64,000 nt of DNA from Kitasatospora sp. NBC_00240 (GTDB lineage Bacteria > Actinomycetota > Actinomycetes > Streptomycetales > Streptomycetaceae). Every line of letters begins with the position of its first letter. The stretch's first letter is position 1. Shown one piece after another: positions 41,683 to 51,274 of this stretch. The position numbers and the translations under genes are program-made. Where the stretch lies: assembly GCF_026342405.1 (NCBI RefSeq), contig NZ_JAPEMU010000001.1, positions 6,944,001-7,008,000 of the forward strand. Direction: 5' to 3'. The notes under the pieces are model-generated. The model saw only the letters and a program-made list of their open reading frames with translations. It was not told the origin of the DNA and did not search any database.

Positions 41683-42657
41683 ATGAGCACCAACGATCCG
41701 GCACCCAAGCACGTCCCGGTCATGCTCCAGCGGTGCATGGACGCGCTGGCCCCGGCGATCTCGGCCCCCGGCGCGGTCGTGGTGGACGCCACCCTCGGCC
41801 TCGGCGGGCACAGCGAGGCGCTGCTCACCCAGTTCCCGGAGGTCCGGCTGGTCGCCGTCGACCGCGACCCGGCCGCGCTCAAGCTGTCCGCCGAGCGCCT
41901 CGCCCCCTTCGGGGACCGCGCCACCCTGGTGCACGCCGTCTACGACGAGATCCCCGAGGTGCTGGAGCGCCTGGGCATCCCTCGGGTCGAGGGCGTCCTG
42001 TTCGACCTCGGGGTCTCCTCCATGCAGCTGGACGAGGCGGAGCGCGGCTTCGCGTACGCCCAGGACGCCCCGCTCGACATGCGGATGGACCAGACCCGGG
42101 GCCTGAGCGCCGCCGAGGTGCTGAACACCTACACCCACGGGCAGCTCGCCCGGATCCTCAAGGTCTACGGGGAGGAGCGATTCGCCGGCAAGATCGCCTC
42201 GGTGATCCTGCGCGAACGCGAGAAGGAACCGTTCACCAACAGCGCGCGTCTGGTGGAACTGGTGAGGAACGCCATCCCGGCCGCCACCCGGCGCACCGGC
42301 GGCAACCCCGCCAAGCGGACCTTCCAGGCCCTGCGGATCGAGGTCAACGGCGAGCTGGAGGTCCTGGACCGGGCCGTGCCGGGGGCGCTCGACGCGCTCG
42401 CGGTGGGCGGGCGGATCGTGGTGATGTCGTACCAGTCGCTGGAGGACCGTCTGGTCAAGCAGTACTTCGCGGCCGGTGCGACCAACACCGCCCCGCCCGG
42501 GCTGCCGGTGATCCCGGAGGAGCACCAGCCCTGGCTGAAGCTGATCACCCGCGGGGCCGAGCAGGCCACCGAGGAGGAGATCGAGGAGAACCGGCGTGCC
42601 GCGCCCGTGCGACTGCGGGTGGCGGAGAGGATCAGGGACCGGGGCAACCGGCGCTGA
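41683..42657 (+). CDS. rsmH: 16S rRNA (cytosine1402-N4)-methyltransferase
   Basis: This enzyme methylates C1402 in the 16S rRNA decoding site and is the usual first gene of the dcw cluster (formerly mraW). The 324-residue protein starts HVPVMLQRCMDAL, has SAM motif VVDATLGLGGHSEALL, VAVDRDPAAL, the VEGVLFDLGVSSMQLDEAERGFAY block, and FTNSARLVELVRNAIPAATRRTGGNPAKRTFQALRIEVNGEL. The C-terminus is the conserved LEDRLVKQYF...ITRGAEQATEEEIEENRRAAPVRLRVAER. ATG at 41683 is preferred; GAGGAAGGG lies 12 bases upstream. Confidence 0.95.
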   Translation: MSTNDPAPKHVPVMLQRCMDALAPAISAPGAVVVDATLGLGGHSEALLTQFPEVRLVAVDRDPAALKLSAERLAPFGDRATLVHAVYDEIPEVLERLGIPRVEGVLFDLGVSSMQLDEAERGFAYAQDAPLDMRMDQTRGLSAAEVLNTYTHGQLARILKVYGEERFAGKIASVILREREKEPFTNSARLVELVRNAIPAATRRTGGNPAKRTFQALRIEVNGELEVLDRAVPGALDALAVGGRIVVMSYQSLEDRLVKQYFAAGATNTAPPGLPVIPEEHQPWLKLITRGAEQATEEEIEENRRAAPVRLRVAERIRDRGNRR

Positions 42658-42710
42658 CCGGCGCGGGACGAGCAGACCAGAGCGACGGACGCGGGGGCGA
42701 GGAGAGCGTG

Positions 42711-43370
42711 GTGCCAGTGGCCGGCGGCGGGACCCGCCCACCGACGGGGCAGGTCCGGGGGAGCGGCGCCAGGGTGCTCCCCGGGCAGGGGGCCGGAGCC
42801 CGGATCACCGTACGGCCGGGCCGGCGGCCGGCCCGCGGCCGCACGCCCTTCGCGGTCCTGGTGGTGGTGCTGCTCACCGGTGGCCTGCTGGGCCTGCTGG
42901 CGCTCAACACGGCGCTCAACGAGGGCTCCTTCGAGCTGTCCCGGCTGCAGAAGCAGACCACCACGCTGACCGACCAGCAGCAGACCCTGCAGCACCAGAT
43001 CGACCAGGGCTCCGCCCCGGACGCGCTGGAGCGGCGGGCCCGCGAGCTGGGCATGGTGCCGGCCGGCGGCCTGGCCTTCCTGCAGGACGACGGCAAAGTG
43101 CTCGGCAAGCCCGGGCCGGCCCAGGACAGTCCTCCGGTGAAGCGCTCGGGGGCCGAGCCCTGGCAGCTCCAGCCCGGCGCCCCGGCGCCCGCCCCTGCCT
43201 CGGCCCCCGCCCCGGCACCGGCGCTGTCGCCGGCCCCGCCGCCGTCCGCCGCGGCGCCCGCCGCCCCGGCTCCCTCGGGCAGCCCGACCGGCGACACCAC
43301 CGTCCAGATCAACCCGGCAGGCCCGGCCACCCAGCCGACGCCGAGCCCGAGCGGAGGGCCGGCCCGATGA
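42711..43370 (+). CDS. ftsL: cell division protein FtsL
   Basis: A 219-residue bitopic division protein linking FtsI/FtsW to the divisome. A basic cytoplasmic N-terminus leads to one membrane span (TPFAVLVVVLLTGGLLGLLALNTALN, about residues 45-70), an extracellular leucine-zipper coiled coil (FELSRLQKQTTTLTDQQQTLQHQID) and the GMVPAGGLAFLQD segment. A long Pro/Ala/Ser-rich tail, unusual among FtsL but common in streptomycetes, follows. The start is probably GTG 42711 (GGAG 6 bases upstream); GTG 42708 is also possible. The stop overlaps the ftsI start by 3 bases. Confidence 0.85.
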   Translation: MPVAGGGTRPPTGQVRGSGARVLPGQGAGARITVRPGRRPARGRTPFAVLVVVLLTGGLLGLLALNTALNEGSFELSRLQKQTTTLTDQQQTLQHQIDQGSAPDALERRARELGMVPAGGLAFLQDDGKVLGKPGPAQDSPPVKRSGAEPWQLQPGAPAPAPASAPAPAPALSPAPPPSAAAPAAPAPSGSPTGDTTVQINPAGPATQPTPSPSGGPAR

Positions 43371-45634
43371 GCACGCCCCGTCAGCCACCCCGTGGATCGG
43401 GCGACGGCAAGCCCGCCCGCGGCTCCCAGGGGCGCCCGCAGGCCCGGTCGCCGCGCCCGCCCCGGACCTCGCAGCCGCCCGGGCCCCGACGGGCCGACGG
43501 GCAGCCGGGGCCGGCCCAGCCCAGGTCCGCCCAGCCGAAGCCGGCCGGGTCGAAGCCCGCCGCGAAACCTGCCGCGAAGCCCGCCGCCGCGAAGCCTGCC
43601 GCCGCCAAGCCCGCTGCGGCCAAGCCGGCCCGGCCCAGGGCCGCCCGGGCCGTGGCCGAGCCGCCGGCCAGGGCACAGTCCAGGCTGCGCTCGGGCCCCG
43701 CCGGTCCGGCTCCCCGTCCCCGTCCGCGCCCGGCCGCCCGGCCGCAGCCCAGGACGATCCGGCTGGCCGACCCGCGCAAGCGGCTGCGCTTCGTCACCGT
43801 CGTACTGTCCCTGGTCTTCTCGGTCTTCGCCGGCCGGCTCGTCCAGCTCCAGCTGATCGACTCCGACGCGCTGGCCGCCGACGCGAACACCAACCGGTAC
43901 CAGGTGATCCCGCTCACCGCGGAGCGCGGCTCGATAACGTCCTCCGACGGCGTCGCCCTGGCCACCACCGTGGACGCGTACGACATCACCGCCGACCCGC
44001 AGATGTTCACCTCCCAGTCGACCGGCGTCCCGGACGCCCCCGAGCAGGCGGCCGCCCTGCTGGCGCCGATCCTCGGCGTGCCCAAGGAGCAGCTGGCCGC
44101 CGACCTGCACACCCCCAAGACCCGCTACAAGCGCCTCGCCACCCAGCAGACGCCCGACGCCAAGAACCAGATCAGCGACCTCAAGTCGGCCCTCGACAAG
44201 AAGGCCGGCAGCAAGGCGTGCACGGCCCAGAAGGCGCAGCTGAAGCTCCCCGCGGACAAGGGCGGCCGCACCCGGGTCGACAACGAGTGCGCCAACCCGC
44301 TGGCCGGCGTCTTCAACCGGGAGACCCAGCGCCGGGTCTACCCCTCGGACGGGCTGGCCGCCAACCTGGTCGGCTTCGTCAACGCCGAGGGCGTCGGCGC
44401 GGGCGGCCTGGAGCAGCAGTACCAGGCGCAGCTGGCCGGCAAGGACGGCCGCAGCAGCTACGCCCAGGCGGGCGGGCGGCTGGTGCCCACCGCCGGCGGC
44501 TCGATGGACGCCGCGGTGCCCGGCACCGACCTGCGACTGACCGTCAACCGGGACATCCAGTGGGCCGCCCAGCGGGCCATCACCGACCAGGTGTCCAACG
44601 CCGGGGCGGAGAAGGGCTACGTGGTCGTCCAGGACGTGAAGACCGGGCAGGTGCTGGCGATGGCCACCTCGCCGGGCTTCAACCCCAACGACCTGGCCTC
44701 CGCCAAGGCCGGCCAGCTCGGCAACGCGGCCGTGCAGGACGCGTACGAGCCGGGCAGCACCGCCAAGCTGATGACGATGGCCGCCGTGCTCGACACCGGC
44801 AAGGCGACCTGGGACACCCATGTGACCGTCCCCAACACCCTGCAGCGCGCGGACCGGGTCTTCCACGACGACGTGGACCACGAGACCTGGTACCTGACCC
44901 TGGCCGGGGTGCTCGCCAAGTCCTCCAACATCGGCACCATCGAGGCCGCCGAGCAGCTCGGCCCGACCCAGGCCGAGGCCAACCAGGTGCTCGGCGGCTA
45001 CCTGCAGAAGTTCGGCATCGGGCGGCCCAGCGGCCTGGACTTCCCCGGTGAGACCAGGGGCATCCTGGCCAAGCCGGAGGACTGGAAGGGCTCGCAGCAG
45101 TACACCATCCCGTTCGGCCAGGGCCTGTCGGTGAACGCGCTGCAGGCCACCTCGGTGTTCTCCACCATCGCCAACGGCGGCGTGCGGGTCGCACCCGGCG
45201 TCGTCCAGGGCACCACCTCGCCGGACGGGCGGTACACCCCGGCCCCGCCCGGCGCGGAGAGCCGGGTGGTCAGCGAGCAGACCGCGAAGACGCTGACCGA
45301 GATGCTGGAGTCCGTGGTCACCGACGAGCAGGGCACCGGCGGCAAGGCCGCGGTGCCCGGCTACCGGGTGGCCGGCAAGACCGGCACGGCCAACCGGGTG
45401 GACCCGAAGACCGGCCGCTACTCCGGCTACACCGCCTCGTTCATCGGCTTCGCCCCTGCCGACCAGCCCCGGGTCACCGTCTCCTGCGTCATCCAGGACC
45501 CGGTGAACGGGCACTTCGGCGGCCAGCTCTGCGGGCCGGTGTTCAAGCAGGTGATGGAGTTCAGCCTGAAGACCCTCCAGGTGCCGCCGAGCGGCAGCGA
45601 GGCGCCCAACCTGCCAGTCGACTGGAAGCCGTGA
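43367..45634 (+). CDS. ftsI: penicillin-binding protein FtsI (class B, septal transpeptidase)
   Basis: This enzyme crosslinks septal peptidoglycan with FtsW. The 755-residue chain has an unusual 120-residue cytoplasmic tail with Lys-Pro-Ala repeats (KPAAAKPAAAKPAAAKPA). One span (FVTVVLSLVFSVFAGRLVQLQ) is followed by the pedestal domain and the transpeptidase domain. The active-site Ser-x-x-Lys is in YEPGSTAKLM, Ser-x-Asn in AKSSNIGT, and Lys-Thr-Gly-Thr in AGKTGTANR, in the right order. The C-terminus lacks PASTA repeats. ATG overlaps the ftsL stop (ATGA). Part of the coupled dcw operon; murE follows after 6 bases. Confidence 0.95.
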   Translation: MSTPRQPPRGSGDGKPARGSQGRPQARSPRPPRTSQPPGPRRADGQPGPAQPRSAQPKPAGSKPAAKPAAKPAAAKPAAAKPAAAKPARPRAARAVAEPPARAQSRLRSGPAGPAPRPRPRPAARPQPRTIRLADPRKRLRFVTVVLSLVFSVFAGRLVQLQLIDSDALAADANTNRYQVIPLTAERGSITSSDGVALATTVDAYDITADPQMFTSQSTGVPDAPEQAAALLAPILGVPKEQLAADLHTPKTRYKRLATQQTPDAKNQISDLKSALDKKAGSKACTAQKAQLKLPADKGGRTRVDNECANPLAGVFNRETQRRVYPSDGLAANLVGFVNAEGVGAGGLEQQYQAQLAGKDGRSSYAQAGGRLVPTAGGSMDAAVPGTDLRLTVNRDIQWAAQRAITDQVSNAGAEKGYVVVQDVKTGQVLAMATSPGFNPNDLASAKAGQLGNAAVQDAYEPGSTAKLMTMAAVLDTGKATWDTHVTVPNTLQRADRVFHDDVDHETWYLTLAGVLAKSSNIGTIEAAEQLGPTQAEANQVLGGYLQKFGIGRPSGLDFPGETRGILAKPEDWKGSQQYTIPFGQGLSVNALQATSVFSTIANGGVRVAPGVVQGTTSPDGRYTPAPPGAESRVVSEQTAKTLTEMLESVVTDEQGTGGKAAVPGYRVAGKTGTANRVDPKTGRYSGYTASFIGFAPADQPRVTVSCVIQDPVNGHFGGQLCGPVFKQVMEFSLKTLQVPPSGSEAPNLPVDWKP

Positions 45635-45640
45635 TCAACG

Positions 45641-47359
45641 ATGACCACCGAGCCCGCCCACGCCGGGACCCCGTCCGACCCGCCGGCCCGCGTCGGGACT
45701 CCGTCGGACCCGCCCACTCCCGCGCCGGCCGCGGCGGTGTCCGGGAGCGGGCGGTTTGGCCCTGGACGCCCTTCGGCCGATAGCCTGCCCGCCGTGCCGA
45801 AACCCGATCAAATCACCGTGAGCCCTCCCCGCCCCGAGCGGGTGGCGGCGCTGCCGCTGCCCGAGGTGGCCCGCCTGCTCGGCCTGGACCCCCTCGAAGG
45901 CGGTGCGGTCACCGGCGTCACCCACGACTCCCGCGCGGTCCGCGCCGGTGACGTCTACGTGGCCTTCCCCGGTGCGAACCACCACGGTGCGGCCTTCGCC
46001 GCCCAGGCCGCCGCGGCCGGCGCCGTCGCCGTGCTGACCGACCCGGCCGGGGCCGAGCTGGCGGCCGCCGCCGGCGTCCCGCTGCTGGTCGTCGACCGGC
46101 CCCGGGCGCGGATGGGCGAGCTGGCCGCCGCCGTCTACGGCCACCCGGCCGAGCAGCTGCTGACCATCGGCCTGACCGGAACCAACGGCAAGACCACCAC
46201 CTCGTACCTGGTCGAGGGCGGCCTGCTGGGCGCCGGCCGGGCCCCCGGGGTGATCGGCACGGTGGAGATGCGGGTCGGCACCGAGCGGATCAAGAGCGAG
46301 CGCACCACCCCCGAGGCCACCGACCTGCACGCGATCCTCGCGGTGATGCGCGAGCGCGGCGCCGACGCGGTGACCATGGAGGTCTCCAGCCACGCGCTGG
46401 TCTTCGGCCGGGTGGACGGGGTGACCTACGACGTCGCACTGTTCAACAACCTGACGCCGGAGCACCTGGACTTCCACCCCGACATGGAGGACTACTACCA
46501 GGCCAAGGCCAGGCTCTTCGCGCCCGGCAAGTCGCGGGCCGGCGTGGTCAACCTGGACGACGCGTACGGCCGCCGGCTGGCCGCCGAGGCGCAGATCCCG
46601 GTGACCGGCTTCTCCGCCAAGGGCGCCGCCGAGGCCGACTGGCGCGCGGTGGACGTCCAGCTGGGCCCGGTCGGCTCGACCTTCCGGGTGCTGGGGCCGG
46701 GCGGCGCCGCCGCCGACGCCTCGGTGCCGCTGCCCGGCCCGTTCAACGTGGCCAACGCGCTCGCCGCGATCACCGTGCTGGTGACCGCCGGGCTGCCGCT
46801 GGAGCAGGCGGTGGCCGGCGTGGCCGCCGTCGCCGGGGTGCCCGGACGGCTGGAGCGGGTCGACGCCGGGCAGCCGTTCGTCGCGGTGGTCGACTACGCG
46901 CACAAGCCGGACGCCCTGCAGGCCGTCCTGGAGTCGCTGCGCGAGGTCACCAAGGGCCGGCTGCACGTGGTGGTCGGCTGCGGCGGGGACCGGGACCCTC
47001 ACAAGCGCGCCCCGATGGGCGCCATCGCCGCCCGGCTGGCCGACACCACCGTGCTGACCAGCGACAACCCGCGCAGCGAGGACCCGCTGGCGATCCTCGC
47101 CACCATGCTCGGCGGCGCCGCCGGCGTGCCCGAGGAGGAGCGGGGCGCCGTGCTGGTCGTCCCCGACCGGGCGGAGGCGATCGCCGGTGCGGTCGCCCGC
47201 GCGCACGCCGGCGACACCGTCCTGGTGGCCGGCAAGGGCCACGAGCTGGGCCAGTACGTACGAGACGAGATCCGCCCCTTCGACGACCGGGAGGTCCTGC
47301 GGGACGTCATCTCCCGCTCCTCGGTCGCCCGGGGCACCCGAGGAGTGGAACAGCCGTGA
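45641..47359 (+). CDS. murE: UDP-MurNAc-L-Ala-D-Glu ligase (adds diaminopimelate)
   Basis: This ligase adds the third amino acid to the peptidoglycan precursor; Streptomyces uses LL-diaminopimelate. The 572-residue length includes an N-terminal low-complexity extension of about 50 residues. The ATP-binding loop is LTGTNGKTTTSYLVEGG. Other motifs are VTMEVSSHALVFGRVDGVTYDVALFNNLTPEHLDFH, VDYAHKPDALQ, and DNPRSEDP, where the DNPR signature selects diaminopimelate. GTG at 45795 (VPKPDQITVS), with a TAGCCT -10-like sequence upstream, is a credible alternative start that removes the extension. The stop overlaps the murF GTG. Confidence 0.95.
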   Translation: MTTEPAHAGTPSDPPARVGTPSDPPTPAPAAAVSGSGRFGPGRPSADSLPAVPKPDQITVSPPRPERVAALPLPEVARLLGLDPLEGGAVTGVTHDSRAVRAGDVYVAFPGANHHGAAFAAQAAAAGAVAVLTDPAGAELAAAAGVPLLVVDRPRARMGELAAAVYGHPAEQLLTIGLTGTNGKTTTSYLVEGGLLGAGRAPGVIGTVEMRVGTERIKSERTTPEATDLHAILAVMRERGADAVTMEVSSHALVFGRVDGVTYDVALFNNLTPEHLDFHPDMEDYYQAKARLFAPGKSRAGVVNLDDAYGRRLAAEAQIPVTGFSAKGAAEADWRAVDVQLGPVGSTFRVLGPGGAAADASVPLPGPFNVANALAAITVLVTAGLPLEQAVAGVAAVAGVPGRLERVDAGQPFVAVVDYAHKPDALQAVLESLREVTKGRLHVVVGCGGDRDPHKRAPMGAIAARLADTTVLTSDNPRSEDPLAILATMLGGAAGVPEEERGAVLVVPDRAEAIAGAVARAHAGDTVLVAGKGHELGQYVRDEIRPFDDREVLRDVISRSSVARGTRGVEQP

Positions 47360-48780
47360 TCGCACTGACTCTCGCCGAGGTCGCCGCCGCCGTCGGAGGA
47401 ACCCTGGTGGACGGCGCCGATCCGGCCGCCCGGGTGACCGGCCCGGTCGAGTACGACTCCCGACTGGTCCGCCCCGGCGGCCTGTTCGTGGCCTTCGCCG
47501 GTGATCGGGTGGACGGCCACGACTTCGCCGTCCGCGCGGCCGACTCCGGAGCCGTCGCGGTGCTCGCCTCCCGTCCGGTCGGCGTGCCCGCCGTGCTGGT
47601 GCCGGACGTCCTGGACGCCCTCGGCAAACTGGCCCGGACCGTCGTCGGCCGGGCCGCCGGCACCTCCGTGGTCGCGCTGACCGGCTCGGCCGGCAAGACC
47701 AGCACCAAGGACCTGATCGCCCAGCTGCTGCGGCACAAGGGCGAGACGGTCTTCACCCCGGGCTCGCTGAACAACGAGATCGGGCACCCGATGACGGCGC
47801 TCAAGGTCGAGCCGACCACCCGCCACCTGGTGCTGGAGATGGGTGCCCGGCACAAGGGCGACATCGAGTACCTGACGACCATCACCCCGCCGGTGATCGG
47901 CCTGGTGCTGAACGTCGGCACCGCGCACGTGGGCGAGTTCGGCTCCAAGGAGGCGATCGCCGAGGCCAAGGGCGAGCTGGTCGAGTCGCTGCCGGCCGAG
48001 GGCGTCGCGATCCTGAACGCCGACGACCCGCTGGTGCGGGCGATGTCCGCCCGGACCAGGGCCCGGGTGGTGCTGTTCGGCGAGGCCAGGGACGCGGCGG
48101 TACGCGCACAGGATGTTCGCCTGGACTCCACCGGACGGCCATCGTTCACGCTGACCACCCCGGCCGGTTCCGCGCCCGTACAGCTGCGCCTGTACGGTGA
48201 GCACCACGTCTCGAACGCCCTCGCCGCCGCTGCGGTGGCGATGGAGCTCGGACTGTCCGTCGACGACACCGCCGCCGCCCTGGGCGAGGCGGGTGCGCTG
48301 TCCCGCTGGCGCATGGAGGTCGTCGACCGGGCCGACGGTGTCACGGTCGTGAACGACGCCTACAACGCGAACCCGGACTCGATGCGGGCCGCGCTGCGGG
48401 CACTCGTGTCGATGGGGGGCCGGGGTCCGGAGCGCCGCCGTACCTGGGCGGTGCTCGGCGAGATGCGGGAGCTGGGCGAGGAGAGCTTCGCCGAGCACGA
48501 CGCCATCGGGCGGCTCGTGGTCCGGCTGGACATCACCAAGTTGGTGGCGGTCGGCGGACGCGACGCGGCCTGCATGGAACTGGGCGCGAGGAACGAAGGT
48601 TCGTGGGGTGAGGAGTCGGTGCTGGTGTCCGACGCGGACGCGGCGGTCGAACTGCTGCGCAGTCAGCTGCGGCCAGGGGACGTGGTCCTGGTGAAGGCCT
48701 CCCGTTCGGTGGGTCTGGAGAAGGTCGCCGAGGCGCTGCTCTCGGACGGCACACGGCTGACGGACGGTGCTGCGCTGTGA
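47356..48780 (+). CDS. murF: UDP-MurNAc-pentapeptide synthetase (D-Ala-D-Ala adding enzyme)
   Basis: This ligase attaches D-Ala-D-Ala to the UDP-MurNAc-tripeptide. The 474-residue chain has the three-domain Mur ligase layout. The ATP loop is ALTGSAGKTSTKDLIAQLL, then TPGSLNNEIGHPMTALKV, VLEMGARHKGDIEYL, GTAHVGEFGSKEAIAEAKGELV and VVNDAYNANPDSMRAAL, with a C-terminal domain near TWAVLGEMRELG. The GTG start overlaps the murE stop by 4 bases. Stop and mraY start overlap as well. Confidence 0.95.
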   Translation: MIALTLAEVAAAVGGTLVDGADPAARVTGPVEYDSRLVRPGGLFVAFAGDRVDGHDFAVRAADSGAVAVLASRPVGVPAVLVPDVLDALGKLARTVVGRAAGTSVVALTGSAGKTSTKDLIAQLLRHKGETVFTPGSLNNEIGHPMTALKVEPTTRHLVLEMGARHKGDIEYLTTITPPVIGLVLNVGTAHVGEFGSKEAIAEAKGELVESLPAEGVAILNADDPLVRAMSARTRARVVLFGEARDAAVRAQDVRLDSTGRPSFTLTTPAGSAPVQLRLYGEHHVSNALAAAAVAMELGLSVDDTAAALGEAGALSRWRMEVVDRADGVTVVNDAYNANPDSMRAALRALVSMGGRGPERRRTWAVLGEMRELGEESFAEHDAIGRLVVRLDITKLVAVGGRDAACMELGARNEGSWGEESVLVSDADAAVELLRSQLRPGDVVLVKASRSVGLEKVAEALLSDGTRLTDGAAL

Positions 48781-49841
48781 TGAAGCAGATTCTCATCGCC
48801 GGCATGATCGGCCTGGTGCTGTCGTTGCTCGGCACGCCGGCGCTGATCAAGGTGCTGGCGAAGCGCGGCTACGGCCAGTACATCCGCGACGACGGCCCCA
48901 AGGCGCACCACAGCAAGCGCGGTACGCCCACCATGGGCGGCATCGCCTTCATCCTGGCCACGCTGATCGCCTACGCCGCGACCAAGGTGATAGCCGGGGA
49001 GAGCCCCACGGCCTCCGGGCTGCTGGTGCTGTTCCTGACGGCGGGTCTGGGCCTGGTCGGCTTCCTGGACGACTACATCAAGGTCGTCAAGCGCCGCTCG
49101 CTGGGTCTGCGTGCCAAGGCGAAGCTGCTCGGGCAGTCCTTCGTCGGCCTGGCCTTCGCCATCCTGTCGCTGCAGTTCAGCGACAGCCGGGGCCTCACTC
49201 CCGCGTCCCAGCACCTGTCGTTCGTACGCGACTTCGGCTGGTCCGTCGGTCCGGTGCTGTTCGTCATCTGGGCCTATTTCATGATCGCCGCGATGTCGAA
49301 CGGCGTGAACCTGACGGACGGTCTGGACGGCCTGGCCACCGGCGCCTCGGTGATGGTCTTCGGCGCCTACGTCTTCATCGGCGTCTGGGAGTACGGCCAG
49401 AGCTGCGCCTACGCGCTCTCCGCGACGGCCAACTGCTACGACGTACGCGACCCGCTGGACCTCGCGGTGGTCGCCTCCGCCCTGATGGGCTCCTGCTTCG
49501 GCTTCCTGTGGTGGAACACCTCGCCCGCCAAGATCTTCATGGGTGACACCGGCTCGCTCGCCCTCGGCGGCGCCCTGGCCGGCCTGGCGATCTGCTCGCG
49601 CACCGAGATCCTGCTGGCCCTGCTCGGCGGCCTCTTCGTGATCATCACCCTGTCGGTGATCATCCAGGTCGGCTCGTTCCGGATGACCGGCAAGCGCGTC
49701 TTCAAGATGGCCCCGCTGCAGCACCACTTCGAACTCAAGGGCTGGAGCGAGGTGCTGATCGTCGTCCGGTTCTGGATCATCCAGGGCCTCTGCGTCGCCG
49801 TCGGCCTCGGGCTCTTCTACGCGGGATGGGTAACCGGATGA
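48780..49841 (+). CDS. mraY: phospho-MurNAc-pentapeptide transferase
   Basis: This membrane enzyme transfers phospho-MurNAc-pentapeptide to undecaprenyl phosphate, making lipid I. The 353-residue polytopic protein has about ten spans. Conserved loops are KAHHSKRGTPTMGGIAFI, GFLDDYIKVVKRRSLGLRAKAKLLGQ (Asp-Asp metal site), NLTDGLDGLATG, and FMGDTGSLALGGALAGLAI with the catalytic Asp, plus APLQHHFELKGWSE near the C-terminus. The start is ATG 48780, overlapping the murF stop (TGATG); a GTG one codon upstream also exists. The stop overlaps the murD ATG. Confidence 0.96.
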   Translation: MKQILIAGMIGLVLSLLGTPALIKVLAKRGYGQYIRDDGPKAHHSKRGTPTMGGIAFILATLIAYAATKVIAGESPTASGLLVLFLTAGLGLVGFLDDYIKVVKRRSLGLRAKAKLLGQSFVGLAFAILSLQFSDSRGLTPASQHLSFVRDFGWSVGPVLFVIWAYFMIAAMSNGVNLTDGLDGLATGASVMVFGAYVFIGVWEYGQSCAYALSATANCYDVRDPLDLAVVASALMGSCFGFLWWNTSPAKIFMGDTGSLALGGALAGLAICSRTEILLALLGGLFVIITLSVIIQVGSFRMTGKRVFKMAPLQHHFELKGWSEVLIVVRFWIIQGLCVAVGLGLFYAGWVTG

Positions 49842-51274
49842 CCAGCAACCCCGACTGGACCGGGCTGCCGGTCGTGGTGGCCGGACTCGGCCTGTCCGGC
49901 ATCAGCGCCGCCCGCGTCCTGCGCGGACTCGGCGCCGAGGTCACCGTGGTCGACGGGGGCGACAGCGAGGGCCTGCGGGCCCGCGCCGCCGAACTCTCGG
50001 CCCAGGGCATCGCCGTCCGCCTCGGCGACGGCGACACCCTCCCCGAGGGCACCCGCCTGATCGTCACCTCGCCCGGCTGGCCGCCGAGCAGCCCGCTGTT
50101 CGCCGCCGCCGACCCCGCCGGCGTGCCGGTCTGGGGCGACGTCGAACTCGCCTGGCGCCTGCGCCGCCCGCTGGCCGCCACCGGCGAGCCCGCGCCCTGG
50201 CTCGCCATCACCGGCACCAACGGCAAGACCACCACCGTCCAGATGCTGGCCTCGATCCTCGCCGCGGCCGGCCTGCGCACCGCCGCCGTCGGCAACGTCG
50301 GCGTCTCGGTGCTGGACGCCGTGCTCGCCGACGACCCGTACGACGTGCTCGCCGTCGAGCTCTCCAGCTACCAGCTGCACTGGGCGCCCTCGCTGCGCCC
50401 GCACTCGGCGGCCGTCCTCAACCTGGCGCCCGACCACCTGGACTGGCACGGCTCGATGGAGGCCTACGCCGCCGACAAGGGCCGGATCTACGAGGGCAAC
50501 CTCGTCGCCTGCGTCTACAACACGGCCGACCCGGCCACCGAGGCGCTGGTCCGCGAGGCCGACGTCGAGGAGGGCTGCCGGGCCGTCGGTTTCACCCTCG
50601 GCGCCCCCGGCCTCTCCGAGTTCGGCGTGGTGGACGGCCTGCTGGTGGACCGCGCGTTCGTCCCCGACCGGCAGTCCAGCGCCGCCGAACTCGGCTCGGT
50701 CGAGGACGTCAACCCGCCCGCCCCGCACAACATCGCCAACGCCCTGGCGGCCGCGGCGCTGGCCCGGGCCTACGGCGTCGACCCGAAGGCCGTCCGGGAG
50801 GGCCTGCGGGCCTTCCACCCGGACGCCCACCGGATCGCCGAGGTCGCGGTCGTCGACGAGGTCACCTGGATCGACGACTCCAAGGCCACCAACACCCACG
50901 CGGCGGCCGCCTCGCTGGCGGCCTTCCGGCCGGTCGTCTGGATCGCCGGCGGCCTCGCCAAGGGCGCCACCTTCGACGACCTCGTCCAGGGCGCCGAGGG
51001 CCGGCTGCGGGCCGCCGTCCTGATCGGCCAGGACCGTGCGCTGATCCGGGAGGCGCTGGCGCGACACGCGCCGGATGTGCCGGTGATCGAGGCCGCGGAG
51101 GGCCAGACTGGCGCGGTGGCGATGGCCGAGGTGGTCGCCGCGGCCGCCGGGCTCGCCCAACCGGGTGACACCGTCCTGCTGGCCCCGGCCTGCGCCTCGA
51201 TGGACATGTTCACCAACTACAACGAACGCGGCGACCTGTTCGCGGCGGCCGTACGGGCCCGCGCGGACCGCTGA
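49838..51274 (+). CDS. murD: UDP-MurNAc-L-Ala:D-Glu ligase
   Basis: This cytosolic ligase adds D-glutamate to UDP-MurNAc-L-Ala. The 478-residue chain starts with the Rossmann-like UDP-binding fold VVVAGLGLSGISAARVLRGLG. The ATP loop is WLAITGTNGKTTTVQML, then GNVGVSVLDA, VAVELSSYQLHWAPSL, NLAPDHLDWHGSME, PHNIANALAAAALARAYG, and DEVTWIDDSKATNTHAA. The ATG overlaps the mraY stop (ATGA). A 203-base gap to ftsW follows. Confidence 0.95.
   Translation: MTSNPDWTGLPVVVAGLGLSGISAARVLRGLGAEVTVVDGGDSEGLRARAAELSAQGIAVRLGDGDTLPEGTRLIVTSPGWPPSSPLFAAADPAGVPVWGDVELAWRLRRPLAATGEPAPWLAITGTNGKTTTVQMLASILAAAGLRTAAVGNVGVSVLDAVLADDPYDVLAVELSSYQLHWAPSLRPHSAAVLNLAPDHLDWHGSMEAYAADKGRIYEGNLVACVYNTADPATEALVREADVEEGCRAVGFTLGAPGLSEFGVVDGLLVDRAFVPDRQSSAAELGSVEDVNPPAPHNIANALAAAALARAYGVDPKAVREGLRAFHPDAHRIAEVAVVDEVTWIDDSKATNTHAAAASLAAFRPVVWIAGGLAKGATFDDLVQGAEGRLRAAVLIGQDRALIREALARHAPDVPVIEAAEGQTGAVAMAEVVAAAAGLAQPGDTVLLAPACASMDMFTNYNERGDLFAAAVRARADR

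Noticed and set aside
41124..42707. The long plus-strand frame upstream of ftsL
   Set aside because: It runs through rsmH in another frame and is high-GC noise; FtsL begins at 42711 after GGAG.
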